Source of the DNA: an uncultured Oscillospiraceae bacterium
GTDB lineage: Bacteria > Bacillota > Clostridia > Oscillospirales > Acutalibacteraceae
Reading direction: 5' to 3'
NCBI GenBank assembly: GCA_900555805.1
Contig: USMJ01000018.1
Location: forward strand, 1 to 10,451
DNA length: 10,451 nucleotides
The notes below the pieces were generated by a model. It did no database searches and was not told the origin of the DNA. It saw only the letters and a list, made by a program, of their open reading frames with translations. This document shows positions 1 through 5,246 of the stretch, piece after piece. The position numbers and the translations under genes are program-made. The first letter of the stretch is position 1. Each line of letters opens with the position of its first letter.

Positions 1-34
1 TTTTTAACGCGGTATCGGCGAAAATATGCCTTAA

Positions 35-64
35 AAACCGTATATGGTTCGACTCTCCTCAGCT
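35..64. repeat. Half copy of the intergenic hairpin repeat
   Basis: This stretch matches 26 of 30 positions of the 3' part of the hairpin repeat at 2102-2143. The shared core is GTTCGACT(C/T)(T/C)CCTCAGCT. The 5' arm that would complete the hairpin is absent or decayed here. The segment TCTCC (54-58) can pair with GGAGA (77-81), which overlaps the ribosome binding site of the next gene, so the repeat could influence its translation. That regulatory role is an inference. Confidence 0.55.
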
Positions 65-88
65 TAAACATTATCGGGAGATGTCACT

Positions 89-1069
89 ATGTTAAAATTT
101 GCCATTTTCGATTCGAGAGAATACGACCGTCCCGGACTTGACAAGTTCTCCGAGGGCAGGAACATCGAGTTCAAACATTACGAGACCAAGCTCAACGCCG
201 ATACCGTTCGGCTCGCAAAGGGCTATGACGGAGTTGTCGTGTTTGTCAATGATGATGTCGACAGCTTTGTTATTGACAGGCTTTGCGAGTATGGAGTTAA
301 GCTTATCGCTCTGCGCTGTGCGGGATTCAACAATGTCGATCTGAACGCCGCCAAGGGAAGAATAACCGTCGTTCGCGTTCCTGCGTATTCGCCGAGAACC
401 GTCGCCGAACACACGATGGCCCTGCTTCTGACTTCGATAAGACGCATACACAAGGCGTATATCCGAACGAGGAACTTCAATTTCAGCGTCAATGATTTCA
501 CAGGCTTTGAGCTTTACGGCAAAACGGTCGGCGTTATCGGAACGGGCAAGATCGGCAGAGCTTTTATCGACATATGCAACGGCTTCGGAATGAAAGTCAT
601 AGCGTATGACCTATATCCCGACGAGAGCGTCAAAGCGGAATATGTCAGTCTCGACGAGCTTTTCACAAGGAGCGACGTTATATCCCTCCACTGTCCCCTG
701 ACGCCGGAGAACAAGCATCTGATAAACGAACAATCGATCGCGAAGATGAAAACAGGCGTTGTTATCCTGAACACTTCAAGAGGCATGCTCATAGACACGC
801 AGGCGCTGATTAACGGGATCAAGGATAAGAAAGTCGGAGCCGCCTGTCTTGACGTTTATGAAGAGGAGTCGGAATTCTTTTTTGAGGATTTCTCGGGTCA
901 CATAGTCAGAGACGACACCCTGACGAGGCTTATAGCTATGCCGAACGTCATTGTCACTTCCCATCAGGCGTTTCTGACAAAAGAAGCGCTCGAGAATATA
1001 GCCGAAACGACGGTCAACAACATTGAAAGATTTTTCGCCGGCAACACCTGCAACGAGGTCACGGTTTAA
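89..1069 (+). CDS. ldhA: D-lactate dehydrogenase (D-isomer specific 2-hydroxyacid dehydrogenase)
   Basis: Cytosolic NADH-dependent enzyme that reduces pyruvate to D-lactate, regenerating NAD+ in fermentation. The 326 residues match the usual length of fermentative D-LDH (about 330). An N-terminal substrate-binding lobe (1-100) carries the family signature RCAGFNNVDL (76-85). The Rossmann domain has the glycine motif GTGKIG (151-156), with Asp174 at the end of the second strand favouring NAD over NADP. Catalytic candidates are Arg231 in NTSRG, Glu258 in DVYE and His292 in TSHQAF. The FFFEDFSG segment (263-270) is typical of the LdhA subgroup rather than of phosphoglycerate or glycerate dehydrogenases. 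The start is supported by GGGAG at 76-80, eight bases before the ATG. It appears monocistronic, with a terminator 12 bases after the stop. A related 2-hydroxyacid specificity (for example 2-hydroxyisocaproate) cannot be excluded. Confidence 0.9.
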   Translation: MLKFAIFDSREYDRPGLDKFSEGRNIEFKHYETKLNADTVRLAKGYDGVVVFVNDDVDSFVIDRLCEYGVKLIALRCAGFNNVDLNAAKGRITVVRVPAYSPRTVAEHTMALLLTSIRRIHKAYIRTRNFNFSVNDFTGFELYGKTVGVIGTGKIGRAFIDICNGFGMKVIAYDLYPDESVKAEYVSLDELFTRSDVISLHCPLTPENKHLINEQSIAKMKTGVVILNTSRGMLIDTQALINGIKDKKVGAACLDVYEEESEFFFEDFSGHIVRDDTLTRLIAMPNVIVTSHQAFLTKEALENIAETTVNNIERFFAGNTCNEVTV

Positions 1070-1081
1070 TCCAAAATATAT

Positions 1082-1112
1082 CTGCGGTAAGCTCCGACCG
1101 CAGTTTTTCTTT
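1082..1112 (+). terminator. Rho-independent terminator of the D-LDH gene
   Basis: CTGCGGT (1082-1088) pairs perfectly with ACCGCAG (1097-1103) around an 8-base loop and is followed directly by TTTTTCTTTT. Confidence 0.88.
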
Positions 1113-1180
1113 TCTGCCGTGTCGAAAAAAGTCGGATAAAATCATTTTTTGAGGAACGAAAGAAAATTTGAAACTATCTA

Positions 1181-1209
1181 TTGACAAACCTGTTTTTTGC
1201 TCCTATAAT
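1181..1209 (+). promoter_or_regulatory. Consensus sigma-A promoter of the SOS-box operon
   Basis: TTGACA (1181-1186) and TATAAT (1204-1209) are separated by exactly 17 bases, a perfect consensus housekeeping promoter. Expected transcription start is about 1216, immediately before the SOS box. The context TCTATTGACAAACC is identical to that of the rplU promoter about 2 kb downstream. A promoter this strong is normally silent only if a repressor blocks it. Confidence 0.9.
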
Positions 1210-1220
1210 TTAATTATAGA

Positions 1221-1234
1221 CGAACATTTGTTCG
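1221..1234. promoter_or_regulatory. LexA/DinR SOS box
   Basis: CGAACATTTGTTCG has perfect CGAAC/GTTCG arms around four central bases. It differs at one central position from the Bacillus-type SOS consensus CGAACATATGTTCG. It sits about 12 bases downstream of a consensus -10, at the expected transcription start, where bound LexA would block RNA polymerase. This predicts repression in normal growth and induction after DNA damage. Seen directly: sequence and position. Inferred: that LexA is the regulator. Confidence 0.85.
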
Positions 1235-1259
1235 ATAAAAATGCAAAGGAGACTGAAAA

Positions 1260-1877
1260 ATGTATAGCGCCGAGATAAAGCATATAAAATGTACGAAAAC
1301 CGAACCTGATTTTGATGAGGCGTGCGTCGCCTTTTTTAATTGGAAAGACGCCGTCGCCGAGAGCGCCGAAGAATATAACGAGCGGATAAGAAAAGTAAAG
1401 CTGCTCTCGATCGTTCGCTCGATCATTGAAAACGAGCTGACAAAGGAACAGTCCGACATGCTCAGACTTCGCTATCTCGATAACAAGAGCGGGGAAGAAA
1501 TCGCCGCGATGTACGGCGTGACGAGGTCGACCGTCAGCCGAAATCTGATGAAGATAAACGAAATTTTCAAGACGAGGATGAAATATGTTTTTGAGTACGC
1601 AGACAGTGACATCAGAAACGAAGTTTTCCCCGCCTGTATCGAGCAGGCGCTCGCCGTCATGTCCGTCGGGTCATCGAAGCCCGAGCTGACGGGAGAAAGG
1701 CTCAGAAAGGCAAGACTCAGAAAGGCGATGACAATCCCGCTCGCAGCAGACATTTCGGGTGTACCGCAAAAAAGAATTGAAGATTTCGAAAGCGGCGGTC
1801 CTTTGAGCGTCGCCGAGTTTGTCAGACTTATCACAGCTTACAAAATCAGCGCCGACGAAGCCATTTTCGGCGTTTAA
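1260..1877 (+). CDS. SOS-box-controlled double helix-turn-helix protein (sigma region 4-like plus XRE-like)
   Basis: A 205-residue likely DNA-binding protein of unknown role. Residues 1-55 are charged and helical. Residues 56-110 resemble sigma-70 region 4: LTKEQSDMLRLRYLDNKSGEEIAAMYGVTRSTVSRNL... is the usual 'LRLRY...S.EEIA...GVSRSTVSR' helix-turn-helix pattern (about 78-98). Residues 143-200 resemble an XRE/Cro-type HTH, with TGERLRKARL, LAADISGVPQKRIEDFESG (recognition helix near 166-177) and a final AYKISADEAIFG. No sigma region 2 is seen, so it is unlikely to be a complete sigma factor. The start is fixed by AAGGAGA (1246-1252), seven bases upstream. It is the first gene after the SOS box, with the next gene 13 bases after its stop. 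It may be a regulator of a damage response or a domesticated phage-type regulator. Confidence 0.75.
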   Translation: MYSAEIKHIKCTKTEPDFDEACVAFFNWKDAVAESAEEYNERIRKVKLLSIVRSIIENELTKEQSDMLRLRYLDNKSGEEIAAMYGVTRSTVSRNLMKINEIFKTRMKYVFEYADSDIRNEVFPACIEQALAVMSVGSSKPELTGERLRKARLRKAMTIPLAADISGVPQKRIEDFESGGPLSVAEFVRLITAYKISADEAIFGV

Positions 1878-1890
1878 GGAGGAAAAAAAT

Positions 1891-2100
1891 ATGGGGAATA
1901 TTTATGAACTGAGAGAAACATATGAGGACTGCATCGCCGTTCAGAAGCGCGTTATTGCGAACAACCGCCTGAAGCTGACGAAAGCCGAAAAGGAATTTAA
2001 CTTCAGCGAGATAAGGCGGCTGAGATATCTGCTGAATATTTTGTATGATGAAAAAAGCGAGCTTGAAGAGCGCTGCAACGAGCTGAAAGAATACGCTTAA
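1891..2100 (+). CDS. Small charged coiled-coil protein
   Basis: A 69-residue protein I do not recognise. It is almost wholly predicted alpha-helix and rich in Glu, Lys and Arg. Leucine-type heptad spacing across 24-66 (LKLTKAEKEF, IRRLRYLLNILYDEKSEL) suggests an antiparallel or dimeric coiled coil. It has no signal peptide or membrane segment. I chose the ATG at 1891 over an in-frame upstream ATG at 1819 because AAGGAGG at 1877-1883 is ideally placed and the longer start would lie inside the preceding gene. The SD begins on the last base of the preceding stop codon, implying tight co-translation under the SOS box. It may be a partner or anti-factor of the double-HTH protein; this is speculative. 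Confidence 0.75.
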   Translation: MGNIYELRETYEDCIAVQKRVIANNRLKLTKAEKEFNFSEIRRLRYLLNILYDEKSELEERCNELKEYA

Positions 2101-2101
2101 A

Positions 2102-2141
2102 CTGAGGGGAATCAAACCCTATAATGTTCGACTCCCCTCAG
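2102..2141. repeat. 40-nt palindromic hairpin repeat
   Basis: CTGAGGGGAATCAAAC (2102-2117) and GTTCGACTCCCCTCAG (2126-2141) form a 16-bp stem with an 8-base loop. On the plus strand two positions are A-C mismatches. On the minus strand both become G-U pairs, so a minus-strand RNA would fold without mismatch. A 30-base part of it recurs at 35-64. It is not followed by a T-tract on either strand, so it is a poor intrinsic terminator. It separates the coiled-coil gene from the next gene. Confidence 0.7.
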
Positions 2142-2201
2142 CTAAAAAAAGAATTTTCGCCCGAAATAGTGACAAAACCGATAATGTGTGTTACAATAAC
2201 T

Positions 2202-2226
2202 TGGTATAATAATAAGGAGTGTAACA
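2202..2226 (+). promoter_or_regulatory. Extended -10 promoter of the 284-residue gene
   Basis: TGGTATAAT (2202-2210) is an extended -10 element without a good -35. It lies 19 bases before the start codon, so the transcript leader would be very short. TGTTACA (2189-2195) and TGTAACA (2220-2226) are inverted copies flanking the -10 and the ribosome binding site and could be operator half-sites. This promoter would make the downstream gene partly independent of the SOS promoter. Confidence 0.5.
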
Positions 2227-2228
2227 AA

Positions 2229-3083
2229 ATGGCAGATATAAACGAGAGCATTGCAGCCGTAATCAAAGGCATGCAGGAAACGCTCGACAAAAACGGTTTT
2301 AAGTCGGTTAATACGCAGACAGACGGAGTTTACGCCTACGAAAGCGAAAAGGGCACGGTCAAAATCACATACGGCGACGATAAGATCTTCCTTTACGCAT
2401 CCGACACGGCGTACGCCGACACAACGGATGACGACTATAAGCGCATCGCGCTCTCGCTCTTTGACGCGAACAGCACCGATGGCGACATCAGATATATCGT
2501 CAACGATTTCAGCGAAAGCATCAACGAGAGATTCGCGGAAAAAAAGGTCGTCAAGAGAAACAACTTCAAGGCTCCCCCGACCGTTTCGAAGACGGCGGTC
2601 AGAAGCGGCGGAATGTCATACGACGCCAACACCCTCGCCAGCAAGATCTGCGTTATTTTCCCCGAGCTTAAGCCTTATTATAAGGAAAATATCGAAGCCT
2701 ACGGCGAATTTCTTCCCGAAGATTTCTTTACTAAGTACGCGAACAGTCTCATCGTCGAGGCAATCAGACAAAACAATCCGGCGACGATGAAGAAGCTGTT
2801 TAACGCGCTCAATGACATCTACGCCGACGGCTCGAACGATGTTCAGGATATTATCGCCGTTACCATACTCGGTTCGCTTGAAAACGATAAGGTCCTTTTA
2901 GCTAACTGCGTCGACTACATGAGCCCGATAATGGCGCCCGTTGTTATCAGCGTCAACGAATATCTCGCAAGCTCAAGCGGCAAGAAAGCCAAGAAGAAGC
3001 TTCTCAATCCGCCCGCGTACAAGCCCAAGAAGGAAAAGAAAAAGAGAAATTTCATGAGCCAGCTCGGCGGCGGAAATCAGTGA
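2229..3083 (+). CDS. Unrecognised two-domain protein with a lysine-rich tail
   Basis: A 284-residue cytosolic protein I cannot name. Residues 1-105 look like an alpha/beta domain (KGTVKITYGDDKIFLYASD strands, then a helix and RYIVNDFSESINERF). Residues 106-128 form a Pro/Lys/Ser linker. Residues 130-247 are a mostly helical domain containing IFPELKPYYKENIEAYGEFLPEDFF and NDVQDIIAVTILGSLEND. Residues 251-273 are very basic (KKAKKK, KPKKEKKKR), which suggests contact with nucleic acid, ribosome or membrane lipid. There is no signal peptide. I chose the ATG at 2229 because AAGGAG (2214-2219) precedes it. An upstream in-frame ATG at 2124 would read through the hairpin repeat and has no binding site. 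The C-terminal domain recalls small uncharacterised helical families; I do not assign one. Confidence 0.8.
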   Translation: MADINESIAAVIKGMQETLDKNGFKSVNTQTDGVYAYESEKGTVKITYGDDKIFLYASDTAYADTTDDDYKRIALSLFDANSTDGDIRYIVNDFSESINERFAEKKVVKRNNFKAPPTVSKTAVRSGGMSYDANTLASKICVIFPELKPYYKENIEAYGEFLPEDFFTKYANSLIVEAIRQNNPATMKKLFNALNDIYADGSNDVQDIIAVTILGSLENDKVLLANCVDYMSPIMAPVVISVNEYLASSSGKKAKKKLLNPPAYKPKKEKKKRNFMSQLGGGNQ

Positions 3084-3089
3084 TTATCA

Positions 3090-3118
3090 CCTCAGTCTCA
3101 TTTGAGACTGAGGTTTTG
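3090..3118 (+). terminator. Rho-independent terminator
   Basis: CCTCAGTCTC (3090-3099) and GAGACTGAGG (3104-3113) form a perfect 10-bp stem with an ATTT loop, followed by TTTTG. It ends the transcript of the 284-residue gene seven bases after its stop. Confidence 0.85.
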
Positions 3119-3182
3119 TCATATATATACGGTATGAATATGACAATTCGCGGAAATATTGACGAAAATCGGATAAATTCTA

Positions 3183-3211
3183 TTGACAAACCCTTGCGGA
3201 TAGTTTATACT
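3183..3211 (+). promoter_or_regulatory. Promoter of the rplU-prp-rpmA operon
   Basis: TTGACA (3183-3188) and TATACT (3206-3211) with a 17-base spacer, five of six at the -10. It lies 96 bases upstream of rplU, leaving room for a structured leader. Confidence 0.87.
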
Positions 3212-3216
3212 AACAC

Positions 3217-3300
3217 TTACCGCGTGCAATAGGCGGCGTAGTTTGTTATGCCATGAATGAGAGATCAGCCCGGCGCAGCGAGTCCATAATAAAGGAAGGA
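3217..3300 (+). ncRNA. Ribosomal protein L21 leader-like structured 5' UTR
   Basis: The leader between promoter and rplU contains CCGC (3220-3223)/GCGG (3233-3236) and GGCGTA (3235-3240)/TATGCC (3247-3252) pairings, which overlap and so may be alternative states, plus further GC-rich complementarity to 3285. Bacillota often carry an L21 leader at this place, used for feedback control of the operon by a ribosomal protein. Position and short stems support that assignment; I did not align it to the family model. Confidence 0.55.
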
Positions 3301-3307
3301 AAGTAAC

Positions 3308-3619
3308 ATGTACGCAATTATCGAAACAGGCGGAAAGCAGTACAAGGTAGAAGCCGGCCAGGAAATCTACATTGAGAAGCTTGACGCAGAGGCAGACTCC
3401 GAAATTACCTTTGATAAGGTTATCGCAGTTGGTGCCGACGACGGTATAAAGGTTGGCGCTCCCTATGTCGAAGGCGCAACCGTATCGGCTAAGGTCATCA
3501 AGAACGGTAAGGCTAAGAAAGTGATCGTTTTCACTTACAAGTCAAAGAAGAACGAAAAGCGTAAGAAGGGTCACAGACAGCCCTACACAAAGGTTGCCAT
3601 CGGCGCAATCAACGCTTAA
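3308..3619 (+). CDS. rplU: Large ribosomal subunit protein bL21
   Basis: The 103 residues have the full family length. They open with the hallmark [18 protein letters not shown] and end with the conserved basic segment [20 protein letters not shown], which binds 23S rRNA. It is a primary rRNA-binding component of the 50S subunit. A GGAAGGAAAG binding site ends six bases before the ATG. It is first in the operon with the Prp protease gene, seven bases downstream, and rpmA, the conserved Bacillota order. Confidence 0.98.
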   Translation: MYAIIETGGKQYKVEAGQEIYIEKLDAEADSEITFDKVIAVGADDGIKVGAPYVEGATVSAKVIKNGKAKKVIVFTYKSKKNEKRKKGHRQPYTKVAIGAINA

Positions 3620-3626
3620 TCATCCA

Positions 3627-3935
3627 ATGATAACGGCAAGCTTTTTTGACGGCGGCAGGGCTTTCGAGATAAAAGGTCACAGCGGCAGCGCGGAATCGGG
3701 AAACGACATAATCTGCGCGAGCGTTTCGTCGGCGGCGTATATGACAGCCAACACCATAACCGAGATCATCGGCGTGAAAGCCGACATCAAGGTCGAGGAC
3801 GGCTATATGCGTTTCAGGCTGACAGAGGACAACAAGGAAGCCGAGAGGCTCATCGAGGGTCTCGATCTTCACATAAGAGAGCTGTCAAAGCAGTATCCCG
3901 AAAATGTTATCAGACTAAAGCTTAAATCAAAGTAA
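3627..3935 (+). CDS. prp: Ribosomal-processing cysteine protease Prp (YsxB family)
   Basis: Prp removes the N-terminal extension of ribosomal protein L27 in Bacillota, a step essential in Staphylococcus aureus. The 102-residue protein keeps the family core [18 protein letters not shown]. Candidate catalytic His18 and Cys30 are 12 residues apart, as in the S. aureus enzyme. I chose the ATG at 3627, giving [10 protein letters not shown], the usual short N-terminus; the upstream ATG at 3594 would overlap rplU out of frame. There is no obvious Shine-Dalgarno sequence before it, so translation is probably coupled to rplU termination seven bases upstream. Its substrate is encoded directly downstream. 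Confidence 0.93.
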   Translation: MITASFFDGGRAFEIKGHSGSAESGNDIICASVSSAAYMTANTITEIIGVKADIKVEDGYMRFRLTEDNKEAERLIEGLDLHIRELSKQYPENVIRLKLKSK

Positions 3936-3954
3936 AACATGGAGGTGTAACAAA

Positions 3955-4239
3955 ATGCTTAAGATAAACATTCAATTATTCGCTCATAAGAAAGGTATGG
4001 GTTCTACCCGTAACGGCCGTGATTCCGAATCAAAGAGACTCGGTGTCAAGAGAGCGGACGGTCAGTTCGTTCTCGCAGGCAACATTCTTGTTAAGCAGCG
4101 CGGCACTCATATCCATCCGGGTAACAATGTCGGCAGAGGCTCAGACGACACCTTATTCGCTCTTATCGACGGCAAGGTCAAGTTCGAGAGAGTAGGCAAG
4201 GATCGCAAGAAGGTCAGCGTTTACGCTGTTGAGCAGTAA
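3955..4239 (+). CDS. rpmA: Large ribosomal subunit protein bL27, with Prp-cleavable extension
   Basis: The 94 residues have the conserved L27 body ([23 protein letters not shown], then [15 protein letters not shown]). L27 sits near the peptidyl transferase centre, and its mature N-terminus reaches toward the tRNA ends. The first nine residues, MLKINIQLF, match the known Prp recognition extension; cleavage is expected between Phe9 and Ala10. A strong GGAGGTG (3941-3947) precedes the ATG. It is the last gene of the operon, followed by a terminator. Confidence 0.98.
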   Translation: MLKINIQLFAHKKGMGSTRNGRDSESKRLGVKRADGQFVLAGNILVKQRGTHIHPGNNVGRGSDDTLFALIDGKVKFERVGKDRKKVSVYAVEQ

Positions 4240-4258
4240 TTTTATAAAGCATTATATA

Positions 4259-4287
4259 CGGAGCGGACTTCGGTCTGCTCCGTTTTT
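4259..4287 (+). terminator. Rho-independent terminator of the rplU operon
   Basis: CGGAGCGGAC (4259-4268) and GTCTGCTCCG (4273-4282) form a 10-bp stem (one G-U) capped by a TTCG tetraloop, followed by TTTTT. Confidence 0.93.
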
Positions 4288-4331
4288 CTGTTGTACGCTG
4301 TATGATTGATTTCGGGGAGATGGCGGCCGGA

Positions 4332-4409
4332 GGCAAAAGGTTTCCCGGAGGGGAAACAGGCGAGGGCGCAGCCCTCGGCTCTTCTGCGCGAAGCGCAGAA
4401 GCTTTTGCC
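4332..4409. other. Cloverleaf structure A (closing stem plus three hairpins)
   Basis: GGCAAAAG (4332-4339) and CTTTTGCC (4402-4409) form an 8-bp closing stem that encloses exactly three hairpins. They are GTTTCCC/GGGAAAC (4340-4346/4351-4357, loop GGAG), CGAGGGC/GCCCTCG (4361-4367/4371-4377, loop GCA) and CTTCTGCGC/GCGCAGAAG (4381-4389/4393-4401, loop GAA). The first and third hairpins abut the closing stem, giving a compact four-way junction. The GCA and GAA loops closed by C-G belong to the GNA class known to make very stable hairpins. Either DNA strand could adopt it. Confidence 0.75.
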
Positions 4410-4450
4410 CTGCACTCGCTTCCCTTTTGAAGAAAACTCGGGCTGTCTCG

Positions 4451-4522
4451 AATCTGCGATGCCGCCCCGGGACGGTGGCGGCGAGCATACACACAGATTA
4501 GAAACCAGAAGATGACCTTCTG
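4451..4522. other. Stem-loops between the two cloverleaf structures
   Basis: AATCTG (4451-4456) pairs with CAGATT (4494-4499) and encloses GCCGCC (4461-4466)/GGCGGC (4477-4482). A separate CAGAAG (4506-4511)/CTTCTG (4517-4522) hairpin follows. These are weaker than the cloverleaf stems and individually could be chance. Confidence 0.45.
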
Positions 4523-4532
4523 TGGGGGCAGA

Positions 4533-4611
4533 GGCAAAACCTGCGCTTTGCAAAGCGCAGGGCCGCAAGCCGCAGGCTTGCGGCGGTTTTCGGAACGAAA
4601 ACCGTTTTGCC
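4533..4611. other. Cloverleaf structure B (same architecture as A, different stems)
   Basis: GGCAAAAC (4533-4540) and GTTTTGCC (4604-4611) close three hairpins. They are the perfect palindrome CTGCGCTTTGCAAAGCGCAG (4541-4560), GCCGCAAGCC/GGCTTGCGGC (4562-4571/4575-4584, loop GCA) and GGTTTTCG/CGAAAACC (4585-4592/4596-4603, loop GAA). Only one base (4561) is unpaired at the junction. Compared with structure A, the closing-stem end changes from G-C to C-G and all hairpin stems differ in sequence, yet the layout and the GCA and GAA loops of hairpins two and three are kept. Overall length is 79 versus 78 bases. Confidence 0.78.
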
Positions 4612-4734
4612 GTCCCGAAGTCAGATCAAACTTATGGCTTTCCGATCAAATCTCGACTTACAGCGCTCCCTCGCTTCACCGAACTATGTGCATCGGAAAG
4701 TCTATCGCTTTCCGTCAATCACTGCGTTCTCTTT
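4612..4734. other. Non-coding stretch with one clear stem
   Basis: CGGAAAG (4694-4700) pairs with CTTTCCG (4708-4714). The same ATCGGAAAG (4692-4700) could alternatively pair with CTTTCCGAT (4638-4646), so two exclusive folds are possible. No credible gene or promoter is seen. Confidence 0.45.
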
Positions 4735-4792
4735 GAGGGCAAATCGGGCAGGGGCACGCATTCCATGCGTGCCCCTGCCGCAATTTCCCCTC
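4735..4792. repeat. Long near-perfect inverted repeat
   Basis: A 15-bp perfect stem, GGCAGGGGCACGCAT (4747-4761) with ATGCGTGCCCCTGCC (4765-4779), has a TCC loop. It is extended outward by AAAT/ATTT (4741-4744/4783-4786) and GAGGG/CCCTC (4735-4739/4788-4792) around a small internal loop and one mismatch. The GC-rich palindrome resembles short dispersed REP-like elements common in gut Clostridia; that family link is from memory. Confidence 0.7.
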
Positions 4793-4817
4793 CGCGCCCA
4801 CTGACCCGCGGGCGCGG
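4792..4817. other. GC-rich hairpin
   Basis: CCGCGCCC (4792-4799) pairs with GGGCGCGG (4810-4817) around a 10-base loop. It directly adjoins the long inverted repeat. From 4818 to the holin gene I see only a possible TATAAT at 4886-4891 without a matching -35. Confidence 0.5.
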
Positions 4818-4919
4818 CTGAATCCAACCCCCTGCCCCGAATTAAATCAGAAGTCCGTCACACTCCCCTGCCGGGCCGAATACAATATAATAAGCACAGA
4901 TATGATCGGAGGGATAACC

Positions 4920-5156
4920 GTGTCAAATTTCAAGCTATGGCTAAAAGCCGCAGGGATAAGAGCGATAAGGACCGTCGCTCAGACGGCGATAGCCGCGATC
5001 GGTACATCGGCAGCGCTCGGCGACGTCAACTGGATGATCGTCGGAAGCACCTCTCTGCTTGCAGGTGTGTTGTCGCTTTTGACAAGCGTTGCCGGTCTGC
5101 CCGAATGCAGCGACTGTGGCAAAGACAATGAAAATAAGGATGAAGCAAAAGAATAG
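4920..5156 (+). CDS. Phage r1t-type holin, orphan
   Basis: A 78-residue small membrane protein of the r1t holin type: NFKLWLKAAGIRAIRTVAQT, then two hydrophobic segments (about 15-33 and 38-59) separated by the short GDVNW turn, and the family-typical SLLAGVLSLLTSVAGLPE. A charged tail (66-78) ends the protein. Holins form pores in the cell membrane and release phage endolysin. I chose the GTG at 4920 because GGAGGG (4908-4913) lies six bases upstream; the in-frame ATG at 4902 overlaps that site and has none of its own. No endolysin, tail or capsid gene is within the window, so this is a remnant or a gene put to host use. Confidence 0.85.
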   Translation: MSNFKLWLKAAGIRAIRTVAQTAIAAIGTSAALGDVNWMIVGSTSLLAGVLSLLTSVAGLPECSDCGKDNENKDEAKE

Positions 5157-5190
5157 CGCATACTGTCTTGTTTGATACAATTTTATGAGA

Positions 5191-5246
5191 AAAAGCTATA
5201 ATTCACGGGTTGCAAATGATATTCGCGTGTGTGAATTATAGCTTTT
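5191..5246. terminator. Long hairpin between convergent genes, probable bidirectional terminator
   Basis: AAAAGCTATAATTCAC (5191-5206) and GTGAATTATAGCTTTT (5231-5246) form a perfect 16-bp stem with a 24-base loop. It lies between the holin (plus strand) and the Rrf2 gene (minus strand). On the minus strand the stem ends in a TTTTTCTC run. On the plus strand AGTTTTGTTAATTTTT follows. The large loop is unusual for a terminator. Confidence 0.65.

Noticed and set aside
35-64. 3' end of a tRNA gene, because GGTTCGACTC resembles a T-arm
   Set aside because: No pairing acceptor, D-arm or anticodon stem is visible upstream, and the second copy at 2102-2141 is a simple hairpin, not a tRNA.
2124-2228. 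N-terminal extension of the 284-residue protein
   Set aside because: It would start within the hairpin repeat and contain the extended -10 promoter; the ATG at 2229 has a strong AAGGAG.
4332-4611. CRISPR array or integron attC site
   Set aside because: The two units have different stem sequences and no regularly spaced identical repeats, no cas genes are present, and there are no integron core sites or integrase nearby.
4242-4821. Several overlapping open frames of 65-108 codons on both strands in the GC-rich gap after rpmA
   Set aside because: They have no ribosome binding sites, run through perfect stem-loops on both strands, are rich in Arg, Pro and Gly in every frame, and resemble no family.
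4902-4919. ATG start for the holin at 4902
   Set aside because: It overlaps the GGAGGG that serves the GTG at 4920 and has no binding site of its own.
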